In this document: positions 7,097 through 15,814 of the stretch, piece after piece
How the letters are laid out: every line of letters starts with the position of its first letter
Position numbering within the stretch: position 1 is the first letter of the stretch
Source of the DNA: Acidimicrobiaceae bacterium
GTDB taxonomy: Bacteria; Actinomycetota; Acidimicrobiia; Acidimicrobiales; RAAP-2
DNA: 43,449 bases
Assembly: GCA_003132165.1 (NCBI GenBank)
Contig: PKWW01000053.1
Coordinates: forward strand, 1-43,449
Reading direction: 5' to 3'
The notes under the pieces: model-generated
Told to the model about the DNA's origin: nothing
Database searches by the model: none
The model's input: the letters and a program-made list of their open reading frames with translations, nothing else
Translations under genes and position numbers: made by a program

Positions 7097-8593
7097 TTAG
7101 GTGGAACTCTCATAGGTCACGACGAACGAGGCGGACGCCCCCGCTCCTTCAATGGCACCCGGCAATGCCATTATGGAGCGCGCGCTGTCCACCATCTCGA
7201 TTGAGTTCGAGTACGTCGGCAGGTACCACGATCCGCCCGGCACGGTCAGCGTCAGGTCCGCGAACGTGACTGTGCCGAAATTCGCAAGCGGGTAGAACGT
7301 CGAGTTGTTGAGGTTCGTCGGATCCTCGGCAATCCACTCGGCACTGGTGGCGTTGCCCGAATAGGCCTCGACCGCTGACATGCTCCGGCCATTCGAGACA
7401 TCGATGATCGAATAGACCCAGTAACCCGACGATAGTTGGTTGACCTCAGCTTCAATGACGTCCCCCGGCGAAATCGAGAAGAGGACTTGCTCGGCGTAAT
7501 GCCTGTCTTGATCGGTCCACCAGGCGGTATCCACCTGCCCCCCTGGTTCACAGCTCGAAGACGTGCCCGTCTGGAACAGCCCGGTCGAACTGTTCCACCC
7601 GTTGACGCCGACCCAGTCCGCGGTAGAACCCGACGGCGTCGAAGAGCAGTTGAGTGTCGGTACGGTCCATGTCGCGCCCACCCCTTGGTATCCCCCACTC
7701 TGTCCGGTGAGTACGTAACCCGACCAGTTCGAGGACGTAAAGGCGACTTTCATGGCCCACTGGGCGTAGAGCGTGAGGTTCTGGGTAAACGTGTAGGTGA
7801 CGTCGTCGGCGTAGGCGGTGCCGGTGCCGTTCGCGACGGTGTTCCAACCCGAGAAGGTGTAGCCCGTCTGGGTGAAGGTGTTGGTGGTGAGTGCGCTCGC
7901 AACGTCGTAGTTCTGCGTCTCACTGGCCATGGTGCCGATGCCGCCGTTGGCGTTGAAGCTGACGGTGTAACTGTTGATCGTCCATTGGGCGTATAGCGTG
8001 AGGTTCTGGGTAAACGTGTAGGTGACGTCGTCGGCGTAGGCGGTGCCGGTGCCGTTCGCGACGGTGTTCCAACCCGAGAAGGTGTAGCCCGTCTGGGTGA
8101 AGGTGTTGGTGGTGAGTGCGCTCGCAACGTCGTAGTTCTGCGTCTCACTGGCCATGGTGCCGATGCCGCCGTTGGCGTTGAAGCTGACGGCCAATCGTGG
8201 GTCCACCGGAGTGACCTTGTTCGACCTCGACGAGACGACACCCAGCCCGTACTTGTTCAGCGCAGCAGCGGTGAATGAGTACGTTGTCCCGTCGGTCAGT
8301 CCCCCAATGTGGCACCTGGTCGTCGCACAGTTGTAGATCCTCTTCGACGGAAACGCTTCGATCCGGTACGAGAGGATCTTCGCCGCACCGCTGGAGGTGG
8401 GACGCAGCAACGTGACCATCGCAGATTTGTCCCCGACGACCGCGTGCACGCCCCGTGGCGCGCTGGGTACTGCGCTCACCGACGCCGACGCCGACACCGA
8501 AAATTCCAGGCACAGCAAAACGGCGAGAGCGACTACGACATTGCATCTCCGCCAACGAAGCGCGCGAAGCGAAGAGGTCTTCAGCGACGGCAC
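7097..8593 (-). CDS. Secreted eqolisin (peptidase G1) with FN3 and two InlB-type repeats
   Basis: A 498-residue modular exported protein: signal segment (residues about 10-40), a fibronectin-III-like domain (about 43-130), two InlB/Listeria-Bacteroides repeats (about 135-204 and 210-279, each ending LTLYAQW), and a C-terminal glutamic peptidase of the eqolisin family (about 285-498). The peptidase keeps both catalytic residues in their usual contexts: Gln341 in GLFQTG and Glu419 in SAEWIAED, plus the entry motif SNWSGY. Eqolisins are acid proteases, which fits an acid-tolerant life-style (inference). The two repeats are identical in DNA over 196 bp. The start is a GTG at 8593; no better start was seen. 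No secretion-system anchor motif is visible. Confidence 0.88.
   Translation of the reverse strand: MPSLKTSSLRALRWRRCNVVVALAVLLCLEFSVSASASVSAVPSAPRGVHAVVGDKSAMVTLLRPTSSGAAKILSYRIEAFPSKRIYNCATTRCHIGGLTDGTTYSFTAAALNKYGLGVVSSRSNKVTPVDPRLAVSFNANGGIGTMASETQNYDVASALTTNTFTQTGYTFSGWNTVANGTGTAYADDVTYTFTQNLTLYAQWTINSYTVSFNANGGIGTMASETQNYDVASALTTNTFTQTGYTFSGWNTVANGTGTAYADDVTYTFTQNLTLYAQWAMKVAFTSSNWSGYVLTGQSGGYQGVGATWTVPTLNCSSTPSGSTADWVGVNGWNSSTGLFQTGTSSSCEPGGQVDTAWWTDQDRHYAEQVLFSISPGDVIEAEVNQLSSGYWVYSIIDVSNGRSMSAVEAYSGNATSAEWIAEDPTNLNNSTFYPLANFGTVTFADLTLTVPGGSWYLPTYSNSIEMVDSARSIMALPGAIEGAGASASFVVTYESST
7770..7965 (-). repeat. InlB-repeat DNA copy, C-terminal unit
   Basis: 196 bp identical, base for base, to 7995-8190, with a period of 225 bp (75 codons). 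Lies inside the eqolisin gene and encodes the second InlB-type repeat. The lack of any synonymous difference points to very recent duplication or gene conversion. Confidence 0.95.
7995..8190 (-). repeat. InlB-repeat DNA copy, N-terminal unit
   Basis: The partner of 7770-7965. The identical block stops with the codons for SFNANGG and YAQW; only the linkers (SYTV and TIN versus AVS and AMK) differ. Confidence 0.95.
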
Positions 8594-8696
8594 CGCGTCA
8601 CCCGACCTCGCTCCACACTGTGAAAATCATCACCTCAGCCAGACTCTCGGTTCCTCTCAGCCTGATCATCGCGCGCCATTCCTCAAGATTGCGACG

Positions 8697-9596
8697 TCAA
8701 TCGTTTTCGCGCAGGAATGCTTCAACGATCTCTCGATACAAATCGGGTTCCTCCACGAAGGGCATGTGGCTCGACTCCTCAAAGATCGTCCAGCGAACGT
8801 TCGCGATGTTGTCCATAAACGGCTGCACGGTCGCCGGGGTCGCCTCGTCGAAGCGCCCCGACAGCAGAAGCGTTGGTGCGGTGATCGCCGAAACCCGGTC
8901 TACCACCGACCAATTCCTGAGCGACCCAATGCAGAAGAACTCGTTGGGGCCGTTCATTGTCGTGTACACGGTGGAGTCATCGGCCATGTACTCCATGGTC
9001 TTCAACAGCTCGGGGGGATTGGGCAGCACGCGACAGACGTGCACGTCGTAGTACGCCTGGGTCGCCGCGAGGTACTCGGGGTCGTTGGTCGAGCCCGCCT
9101 GCTCGTGGAGGTCCAACGCGTCTTCAACTCCTGGAGGCATGTGCGAACGCAGGACCTTCGCTTCGCTCGCCCACAACTCCATGGACGCCGGCGAATTGCT
9201 GAGTACTAGACCCTTGAGGCCCCGCGGCGTGCGAAGTGCGTGCTCCGCCCCGAGCATCCCGCCCCAGGACTGGCCGAGGAGGTGATAACCGCCGCTGATA
9301 CCCAGGGTCTCAAGGAGATTGTCCAGCTCGTCGAGGAAGAGATCGACGGTCCAGAAGTCCACGCCCTTGTCGGGTAAATGGGTAGAACGTCCCGCCCCGA
9401 GTTGGTCGTAGTGCACGACCGGTCGACCCGACTCGGCAATCGAGGCGAGCGTGAGGAGGTAGTCGTGCGTGCAGCCCGGACCTCCGTGGACGACAACGAG
9501 AGGTGTGACGCCCGACGCCAGGTCGCCGGTGATCCGATACCAGGTCTGCCACTCGCCGAACGGTACCAGTCCTTCTGTCGAGTGTGACTGGGTCAT
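8697..9596 (-). CDS. pip: Prolyl iminopeptidase-like alpha/beta hydrolase
   Basis: A 299-residue cytoplasmic serine hydrolase of peptidase family S33, which removes N-terminal proline from peptides. The oxyanion motif HGGPG (residues 37-41), nucleophile Ser110 in GQSWGG, Asp250 in SGRFDEAT and His277 in ESSHMPF make a complete triad. A lid region (about 130-225) separates them. Length is typical. Substrate preference is inferred from family only; close relatives include amino-acid amidases. The start at ATG 9596 is supported by a -10 box exactly 6 nt upstream, implying leaderless translation. Confidence 0.88.
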   Translation of the reverse strand: MTQSHSTEGLVPFGEWQTWYRITGDLASGVTPLVVVHGGPGCTHDYLLTLASIAESGRPVVHYDQLGAGRSTHLPDKGVDFWTVDLFLDELDNLLETLGISGGYHLLGQSWGGMLGAEHALRTPRGLKGLVLSNSPASMELWASEAKVLRSHMPPGVEDALDLHEQAGSTNDPEYLAATQAYYDVHVCRVLPNPPELLKTMEYMADDSTVYTTMNGPNEFFCIGSLRNWSVVDRVSAITAPTLLLSGRFDEATPATVQPFMDNIANVRWTIFEESSHMPFVEEPDLYREIVEAFLREND

Positions 9597-9602
9597 GGCA
9601 CG

Positions 9603-9608
9603 ACTCTA
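9603..9608 (-). promoter_or_regulatory. -10 box of leaderless prolyl iminopeptidase gene
   Basis: TAGAGT on the minus strand followed by 6 nt (CGTGCC) and the ATG at 9596. There is no Shine-Dalgarno sequence in the gap. Confidence 0.5.
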
Positions 9609-9721
9609 GGTGCCGCTCACTTGTCGGCGGTCGGGATTCTTACCCACCTCTTAACCCTTCTTACGTTTCATATCGCATTCACTGGTCAGGATGTCAAAAG
9701 TCACCATTGAAGGGAATACCC

Positions 9722-11134
9722 GTGAACGCCGTTCGCCGAGGAATACGTAACGCTTTTAGAAACTCGATGCGCTCGGTGGGCGTCGTCGTGATTCTGGCGG
9801 TCGCGATAGCGCTGTCGATTTCGATGCTCATCGCACGCGACGCCGTATCGACCAAGATCAACACGGTACGTGCATCAACCGGCACTACCATCACGGTCTC
9901 GCCTAAAGGATTCTTCGGTTTCCAAGGTGGCGGCACGGCACTCACCACGACGCAGATCAACGGACTGCTCAGCCTGCCCAACGTGACCGCGGTCCAAGAA
10001 TCGCTGAGCGAGCAATTGAAATCGACCCAGACGTCGCTCATTTCGCCGACGCCCGCCGGTCAGTTGGGCCAACAGTTCGGGTCCTCCGCCGGTTCGAGCG
10101 GGGGTAGCTCCACCAGCGGCTCGTCGTCGTTCACGTTCACGATTCCAATTCGTGTTATCGGCACCAACAGCCCCGGAACTGCGGTCGTTGGCGGTGCCAA
10201 CGGCGGCGGCACGGAGAAACTGACGTCCGGTAAGGCCTTCAGTCCCACGTCCACGTCTGACGTCGCCGTCATCGGCAACACGCTCGCCACGAAGAACAAG
10301 TTGAAGGTGGGCTCGACCTTCACCGCCTGGAACACCAAGATCACCGTGGTCGGCGTCTTCAGCGCGGGATCGACGTTCACCGACTCGAACGTACTGATGC
10401 CACTCGCCACTGTTCAGAAATTGGCATCGGCGTCCAAGCAGGTCACGTCGGCGACAGTGGTCGTGAACAATATCAACAACGTCGCGAGCGTCGACAGGGC
10501 GGTCACCAAGAGGTTGGGCTCCGCGGCCGACGTCACCTCCACCCAAGCCACCGTGCAGTCCGAACTGGCACCGCTCAATTCGGTAAAGACCATCTCTACC
10601 TACACTCTCATCGGATCGGTGATTGGTGCGGCGATCATCTTGCTGCTCTCTATGTTGATGATCGTTCGAGAGCGCCGACGTGAAGTAGGCGTCCTCAAGG
10701 CTCTGGGCGCAACCAACCGATCGATCCTTACCCAGTTCATCGCCGAATCAACCACGTTCACCGTGCTCGGTGCGGTCGTTGGCTTCGTCGCCGGCATCGC
10801 CATAAGCAGTCCGATCACGTCAGCGCTCGTGAGCGCTTCGAGTGGATCGACCCCTTCCTCGGTGGGCGGTTTCGTGCGCGGTTCGGGAGGTGGACCAAGC
10901 TTCACCGGAGGTGGCAGCGGCTTCACCCCGCCGTCCGGATCGTTCTCTCGTAGCGGTGGCGGCTTGCGCTTCGGGGGAATCAACAACACCTTGACCCAGA
11001 TCCACACGTCGGCGGGGTGGTCCACGCTCGCGTTCGCGTTCATCGCCGCCCTCATCATCGCGGCGCTCGGCAGTTCAGTCGCCGCCGCGACCATTGTCCG
11101 AATCCGTCCCGCTGAAGTTCTGAGGAGTGAGTAA
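9722..11134 (+). CDS. MacB/FtsX-type ABC transporter permease
   Basis: A 470-residue inner-membrane permease with the MacB topology: one N-terminal transmembrane helix (VGVVVILAVAIALSISMLIA), a large extracellular domain, and three C-terminal helices with the FtsX signature RERRREVGVLKALGATNRSI. It would act with the ATPase encoded directly downstream (TAATG overlap), probably in lipoprotein handling, peptide export or mechanotransmission. Two Gly/Ser-rich low-complexity insertions are unusual: one in the extracellular domain (GSSAGSSGGSSTSGSSS) and one in the loop between the second and third FtsX helices (about 45 residues rich in GGG and SGS). Start GTG 9722 has AAGGGA 7 nt upstream; the frame runs back to 9584 but overlaps the divergent hydrolase promoter. 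Confidence 0.88.
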   Translation: MNAVRRGIRNAFRNSMRSVGVVVILAVAIALSISMLIARDAVSTKINTVRASTGTTITVSPKGFFGFQGGGTALTTTQINGLLSLPNVTAVQESLSEQLKSTQTSLISPTPAGQLGQQFGSSAGSSGGSSTSGSSSFTFTIPIRVIGTNSPGTAVVGGANGGGTEKLTSGKAFSPTSTSDVAVIGNTLATKNKLKVGSTFTAWNTKITVVGVFSAGSTFTDSNVLMPLATVQKLASASKQVTSATVVVNNINNVASVDRAVTKRLGSAADVTSTQATVQSELAPLNSVKTISTYTLIGSVIGAAIILLLSMLMIVRERRREVGVLKALGATNRSILTQFIAESTTFTVLGAVVGFVAGIAISSPITSALVSASSGSTPSSVGGFVRGSGGGPSFTGGGSGFTPPSGSFSRSGGGLRFGGINNTLTQIHTSAGWSTLAFAFIAALIIAALGSSVAAATIVRIRPAEVLRSE

Positions 11135-11808
11135 TGCTGAAAGTTGAAAATCTAAACAAGACGTTCCACACGGGCGCGGGTGACGTGCATGCGGTGCAGA
11201 ACGTCACGTTCAGCGCCGCTGACGGCGAGGTCGTGGCCATCATCGGCGCGAGCGGGAGTGGCAAGTCCACCCTCCTCTCCCTTCTGGGTCTCCTGGACGC
11301 TCCCGACCGGGGCAGCATCGACATCAATGGCGTTCAATTGGCCAATCTCGACTCAGCGGGGCGCACCAAGTATCGATCGACGCAGGTGGGATTCGTGTTC
11401 CAACAATTCAACTTGATCCCGAATCTCACCGCCAAGGAGAACGTGATGCTGGCCCTCGAGTTCGCGAGATGGCCCAAAGAGGACCGCGGGCAGCGCGCCG
11501 AGGAGATGCTCGCCATGGTCGGGCTCGACGCCGGTAAGGCCGACCGACGACCGGCGAAATTGTCGGGTGGCGAACAACAGCGAGTCGCCATCGCGAGAGC
11601 ATTCGCCGCCGAGCCCCAGTTGATCCTCGCCGACGAACCCACCGGAAGTCTTGACAAGTCGACCGGCCAGAAGATCGTGGCTCTGCTCCGAGAAGCCGCG
11701 ACGAAGCAGAAGGCTACCGTTCTCGTCGTCACGCACGATGAGAAGATCGCCCAACAGGCTGATCGTCGCCTCGAAATCGAAGACGGAGTGCTGAAGGAAA
11801 TCGCCTAG
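11134..11808 (+). CDS. ABC transporter ATP-binding protein (LolD/MacB type)
   Basis: A 224-residue ATPase with all ABC motifs: Walker [10 protein letters not shown] (38-46), Q-loop FVFQQ (88-92), signature LSGGEQQR (143-150), Walker B LILADEP (163-169) and the H-loop His201 in VVTHD. Length and sequence fit the LolD/MacB group, which powers FtsX-type permeases without transporting through the membrane. Its start overlaps the permease stop (TAATG) with GAGGAG upstream, so the two genes are coupled and almost certainly form one complex. Confidence 0.93.
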   Translation: MLKVENLNKTFHTGAGDVHAVQNVTFSAADGEVVAIIGASGSGKSTLLSLLGLLDAPDRGSIDINGVQLANLDSAGRTKYRSTQVGFVFQQFNLIPNLTAKENVMLALEFARWPKEDRGQRAEEMLAMVGLDAGKADRRPAKLSGGEQQRVAIARAFAAEPQLILADEPTGSLDKSTGQKIVALLREAATKQKATVLVVTHDEKIAQQADRRLEIEDGVLKEIA

Positions 11809-11849
11809 GCTAAGCAGTTATTGGCCTTTGGAGTAGCCTCGGTACCTCT

Positions 11850-12932
11850 ATGGCTCTCTCAATCGGAATCGTCGGACTACCCAATGTAGGCAAGTCAACA
11901 CTCTTCAATGCGCTCACCAACAACAACGTATTAGCGGCGAACTACCCCTTCGCCACCATCGAGGCGAACGTGGGCGTGGTCTCGGTGCCCGATCCCCGCC
12001 TGGCCAAATTGGCGGCGGTCTTCGGATCTGAGCGGATCCTTCCGGCCTCGGTGACGTTCGTCGACATCGCTGGCATCGTGCGCGGTGCGTCCGAGGGAGA
12101 AGGCCTCGGTAATCAATTCCTCGCCGCAATTCGCGAATCAAACGCCATCTGCGAAGTCGTTCGCGTCTTCGAGGACGAGGACGTCATCCACGTGGACGGC
12201 CGGATCGATCCGGCCAGTGACGTCGCCACCATCGAGACCGAACTCATCCTCGCCGACCTTCAGACAATAGAAAAAGCAGCGGCCCGACTCGATCGAGAGG
12301 CCAAGCGCGGCGGCGATGCGGCAATTAAACTCGCCGAGTTGAAGAAGGCCCAGGCCGCGTTAAACGAGGGCCGCGTCATCTCCAAGGTGGACCGCAAAGA
12401 ACTCGATCACCAAGCATTGGCGGACCTGCACCTACTCACGGACAAGCCCTTCATCTACGTCTTCAATGTCGATGAAGCCACCCTAGGTAACGACGCACGC
12501 CGCAAGGAACTCGAGGAGTCCGTCGCACCCGCGCCGTGCGTGATCCTCTGCGCCAAGGTCGAGGCTGAACTCTCTGGTCTCGACGAGGACGAGGCGCTCG
12601 AGCTACTGCAATCCTTTGGTCAACAGGAGTCCGGATTATCCCAGTTGTCGCGTGTCGGTTTTCGCGCGCTCGGACTTCAGACGTTCCTCACCGCGGGCCC
12701 CAAGGAGACCCGCGCGTGGCCCATCCCAGTCGGGGCCACAGCGCCCGAAGCGGCGGGCGAGATTCACACGGACTTCCAGAAGCACTTCATCAAGGCCGAG
12801 GTCGTGGCCTTCGATGACCTGATGGCGGCGGGCACGATGGTCGCGGTGCGAGCCGCCGGCAAGGCCCGCATCGAGGGCAAGGACTACGTGATGCGCGACG
12901 GTGACGTCGTGGAGTTCCGCGTAAACGCTTAG
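11850..12932 (+). CDS. ychF: Obg-like ATPase YchF
   Basis: A 360-residue cytoplasmic P-loop NTPase of the OLA1/YchF family, which binds ATP rather than GTP and associates with ribosomes and stress responses. The G1 loop GLPNVGKST lies at residues 9-17, followed by the [19 protein letters not shown]3 region. The G4 position reads NVDE (FNVDEATLG) in place of NKxD, as expected for an ATP-preferring member. A central coiled-coil insertion (about 130-190) and a C-terminal TGS domain (about 275-358) complete the family layout. No good ribosome-binding site is seen within 10 nt of the ATG. Confidence 0.96.
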   Translation: MALSIGIVGLPNVGKSTLFNALTNNNVLAANYPFATIEANVGVVSVPDPRLAKLAAVFGSERILPASVTFVDIAGIVRGASEGEGLGNQFLAAIRESNAICEVVRVFEDEDVIHVDGRIDPASDVATIETELILADLQTIEKAAARLDREAKRGGDAAIKLAELKKAQAALNEGRVISKVDRKELDHQALADLHLLTDKPFIYVFNVDEATLGNDARRKELEESVAPAPCVILCAKVEAELSGLDEDEALELLQSFGQQESGLSQLSRVGFRALGLQTFLTAGPKETRAWPIPVGATAPEAAGEIHTDFQKHFIKAEVVAFDDLMAAGTMVAVRAAGKARIEGKDYVMRDGDVVEFRVNA

Positions 12933-13004
12933 GCATTAGAATCTTGCTAGGCGTATGCGACAGAGGTCGGCGCCTGGCGATCATTACTACCTATTAGGAG
13001 CATC

Positions 13005-14450
13005 ATGACCTCTGCCGCCTTCGACTTCAAGGTTGCTGACCTTTCCCTCGCCGACTTCGGTCGCGCCGAGATCACCCTCGCCGAGCACGAGATGCCCGGC
13101 CTCATGGCGATGCGCGCCGAATTCGGAGCCTCCAAGCCCCTGACGGGCTCGCGCATTGCGGGCTCACTCCACATGACCATCCAGACCGCCGTGCTGATCG
13201 AGACGCTCGTCGAGCTCGGCGCGGACGTTCGCTGGGTGAGCTGCAACATCTTCTCGACCCAGGACCACGCGGCCGCAGCCATCGTCGTGGGACCAACGGG
13301 CACCGCAGAGGACCCGCGCGGCGTGCCCGTCTTCGCCTGGAAGGGTGAATCGCTCGAAGAGTACTGGTGGTGCACGGAGCAGATGCTGCGCTGGCCGGGC
13401 TTTGACGGACCGACCATGATCCTCGACGACGGTGGTGACGCGACGCTGCTCGTGCACAAGGGACTCGAGTTCGAACTCGCCGGCTTCGTACCCGCACCCG
13501 AGAGCGCGGACTCCGAAGAGTACCGCGTGATTCTCGCGCTGCTCAACAAGATCGTCTCGAGCGGCGAGAAGGTTTTTGCGCCCATGGCCAAGGGCATCAT
13601 CGGCGTCTCCGAGGAGACAACGACCGGCGTGCACCGCCTCTACGAGATGGAGCGCGACGGCGTGCTGCTGTTCCCCGCCATCAACGTCAACGACGCGGTG
13701 ACCAAGTCCAAGTTCGACAACAAGTACGGCTGCCGTCACTCATTGATCGACGGCATCAATCGCGCGACCGACACCCTCATCGGGGGCAAGGTCGCCGTGG
13801 TCTGCGGTTACGGCGACGTCGGCAAGGGCTCGGCGGAGTCCCTGCGCGGTCAGGGTGCGCGCGTCATCATCACCGAAATCGACCCGATCTGCGCGCTGCA
13901 AGCGGCGATGGATGGTTTCCAGGTGACCACACTGGAGGAAGCACTTCCCTACGCCGACATCATCATCACCGCAACTGGCAACAAGGACATCGTCACCGTC
14001 GAACACATGCAGACCATGAAGCACCAGGCCATCCTGGGTAACATCGGTCACTTCGACAACGAGATTGACATCGCCGGGCTCGCCGCGTTGCCCGGGGCCA
14101 AGCGCGAGAACATCAAGCCTCAGGTCGACAAGTGGATCATGCCGAGCGGCCGGACGATCATTCTGCTCTCCGAGGGTCGCCTGCTCAACCTCGGCAACGC
14201 CACTGGGCACCCGAGTTTCGTGATGAGCAACTCCTTCACGAATCAGACCATGGCCCAGATCGAACTCTTCGTCAACAACGAACAGTACGAGAAGAAGGTC
14301 TACGTCCTGCCCAAGTACCTCGACGAGAAGGTGGCGCGACTGCACCTCGACGCACTCGGCGTGAAATTGACGCAACTCACCAAGCAGCAGGCCGACTACA
14401 TCGGCGTTTCGGTCGAAGGGCCGTTCAAACCCGACACCTACCGCTACTAG
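13005..14450 (+). CDS. ahcY: Adenosylhomocysteinase
   Basis: A 481-residue cytosolic enzyme hydrolysing S-adenosylhomocysteine to adenosine and homocysteine, part of the activated methyl cycle. The NAD-binding motif GYGDVGKG is at residues 268-275. The catalytic region includes [14 protein letters not shown] (79-92) and the long bacterial-type insert after GPTGT. The canonical C-terminus KPDTYRY is complete. ATG 13005 is preceded by TTAGGAG at good spacing. The downstream hairpin shows that the unit ends here. The cysteine synthase further along could draw on the same sulfur pool, but the genes are not adjacent. Confidence 0.98.
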   Translation: MTSAAFDFKVADLSLADFGRAEITLAEHEMPGLMAMRAEFGASKPLTGSRIAGSLHMTIQTAVLIETLVELGADVRWVSCNIFSTQDHAAAAIVVGPTGTAEDPRGVPVFAWKGESLEEYWWCTEQMLRWPGFDGPTMILDDGGDATLLVHKGLEFELAGFVPAPESADSEEYRVILALLNKIVSSGEKVFAPMAKGIIGVSEETTTGVHRLYEMERDGVLLFPAINVNDAVTKSKFDNKYGCRHSLIDGINRATDTLIGGKVAVVCGYGDVGKGSAESLRGQGARVIITEIDPICALQAAMDGFQVTTLEEALPYADIIITATGNKDIVTVEHMQTMKHQAILGNIGHFDNEIDIAGLAALPGAKRENIKPQVDKWIMPSGRTIILLSEGRLLNLGNATGHPSFVMSNSFTNQTMAQIELFVNNEQYEKKVYVLPKYLDEKVARLHLDALGVKLTQLTKQQADYIGVSVEGPFKPDTYRY

Positions 14451-14464
14451 ACAACATCTTTCAA

Positions 14465-14506
14465 AGAACCGCCCGGGGACTCTTCCCTGGGCGGTTCTTC
14501 TTCTTG
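14465..14506 (+). terminator. Intrinsic terminator of ahcY
   Basis: A 15-bp stem (arms 14465-14479 and 14484-14498, one G-U pair) with a 4-nt loop (CTCT), followed by the pyrimidine tract TCTTCTTG. It begins 15 nt after the ahcY stop codon. Confidence 0.85.
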
Positions 14507-14534
14507 AATGGCCGGTCAATCGGGCAACTGGGCA

Positions 14535-15530
14535 CTATCGAGCCGAGGTCTCGAGCAAGACCGTTCGCGCAAACTCCTCGTATTGCTCAAATACAATCGC
14601 CACGTCGCCATCGTCATCAAAACTCGGCTGCGGACTGAAGAGGACGAGTCGCGACTGGTCGTGGACGCACGTCTGGTCATTGGTCGTGCTGGCGCTCTCG
14701 GCCAGAGTGACGACGTCGGCGTCCTCGGGCAGTTCAGCGACGAACACGGTGAACGCGTCACCGGCTCCAATCTCAGCGACAAAACTGAGGCATCCCGTCG
14801 TCGCGAGATACGACCCGGCCGTCGTCATCGCGAACGACGTCGCCGCGAGCTGATCCTGACCGATCGGTCCCGTCACGAGATCGGCGCCGTCGAGTCGGTC
14901 GGCCAGGCTGGCCGCCAGTTGGGCCAGATTCGTCGTCGGATGGTAGGCAATTTGATTCAGACCGAGCGTGGGCGCTCTGTAGAGGCCGCCCGGAACGGCA
15001 CGAAACACCATCGTTTCGACGAAGCCGACGCCGTAATTGGTCGAGACCTCCACGAGACGACACTGCTCGAGGCTCTGCACTCGGTCCATGGCGTCCAAGG
15101 CCACCGCGAACCGCGCCGACGTCGCGTCGCTCGAAAGGTCCACGAATCGTCTCGAGATCGTGTCGACGTCGCCACCCATTGAGCGCGCGAGCAGCAGCGC
15201 CGCCGAGAACCAGGAGTCCCACGGCACCCGCTCGGACGACGGCAGGAGGGCGAATCCATCCAGTGCCTCGTAGAGGGGACTCAACGATGATTGGCGCCGG
15301 CCCTGCAGTACTCGGCGCCTCGTAAAGACCTCCAATCCATCGGCGTCGTCGAGCCCACGTCGAAACTCCGCGCAGGAATTCCGGTCTTCGGCGCTCACGG
15401 CCCGCACGATGGCGCCAATGGACGCGTCGGCGCCGTCGTCGCGGAAGCGGATGAAATCGCTGGCCTGCGTCTCGTACGTGATGTCCCCGAGTTGCTGGAG
15501 TGACGCGCGCACGCGGTCGCTGGAACTCAC
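14535..15530 (-). CDS. Hypothetical protein, possibly 5'-truncated or frameshifted
   Basis: A 331-residue protein I do not recognise. It is mixed alpha/beta with no signal peptide and no obvious catalytic motif; an alanine/leucine-rich helical middle section (about 100-240) is followed by a strand-rich end (SYLATTGCLSFVAEIG, FTVFVAELPEDADVVTL). Annotated from GTG 15530, the only start in frame. The same frame stays coding-like for about 20 more codons upstream (reading PFGDVTYPITERL, then SEPPGLLTL) until a TGA at 15600-15602, just short of the tnpB right end. A single-base change there would join it to a GTG at 15603. Read in isolation it is intact; the N-terminus is doubtful. Confidence 0.6.
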   Translation of the reverse strand: MSSSDRVRASLQQLGDITYETQASDFIRFRDDGADASIGAIVRAVSAEDRNSCAEFRRGLDDADGLEVFTRRRVLQGRRQSSLSPLYEALDGFALLPSSERVPWDSWFSAALLLARSMGGDVDTISRRFVDLSSDATSARFAVALDAMDRVQSLEQCRLVEVSTNYGVGFVETMVFRAVPGGLYRAPTLGLNQIAYHPTTNLAQLAASLADRLDGADLVTGPIGQDQLAATSFAMTTAGSYLATTGCLSFVAEIGAGDAFTVFVAELPEDADVVTLAESASTTNDQTCVHDQSRLVLFSPQPSFDDDGDVAIVFEQYEEFARTVLLETSAR

Positions 15531-15611
15531 GAGGGTGAGTAATCCTGGCGGCTCGCTGAGCCGCTCCGTGATCGGGTAGGTGACATCTCCAAAGGGTACT
15601 CACAGCGTGTG

Positions 15612-15771
15612 TCCTATTTGGACCCACCAGTTTGCCTTGACCAACTGAACCAAGTGGTCCAGCGGTGCTTGCTCACCGTCCGACTTCCCAGGCGATGATT
15701 CGACTGAGTACTCGGTTCCGACCCAGGGCCCTCATCACGTTGCCGTGATGGTTGTGCGGCTGACGATCGGC
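15612..15771 (-). ncRNA. Putative TnpB omega (right-end) RNA region
   Basis: A block just downstream of tnpB in the tnpB sense, with a diverged second copy at 34824-34985. In minus-strand RNA it forms a 7-bp hairpin with a GCAA tetraloop (15733-15750) and a conserved CGGTG-AGCAAG-CACCG hairpin (15663-15678). It ends at GTCCAAATAGGA (15612), after which the two copies diverge abruptly, so this is the likely right end of the element. Omega RNAs of TnpB nucleases arise from exactly this position, with the guide taken from the flank immediately beyond. The assignment is by position and conserved structure, not by match to a known family. Confidence 0.6.
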
Positions 15772-15814
15772 TCTTCCCGCGTGCTTCGCGGTGCAGATCC
15801 TTGCGGATCAGGTT

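Noticed and set aside
7770..8190. The repeated block as a CRISPR-like array
   Set aside because: There are only two units of 196 bp, in frame within a protein-coding gene.
12933..13004. An S-adenosylhomocysteine riboswitch upstream of ahcY
   Set aside because: Only 72 bp separate ychF and ahcY, and the conserved core of that riboswitch is not visible.
13740..14519. A 259-codon frame antisense to ahcY
   Set aside because: It lies entirely over the conserved ahcY gene and its terminator, and shows no recognisable protein features.
14773..15627. A 284-codon minus-strand frame overlapping the hypothetical gene
   Set aside because: It is rich in Arg/Ala with no domain pattern, and the overlapping frame at 14535-15530 has the better codon and residue composition; it is a shadow of a high-GC gene.
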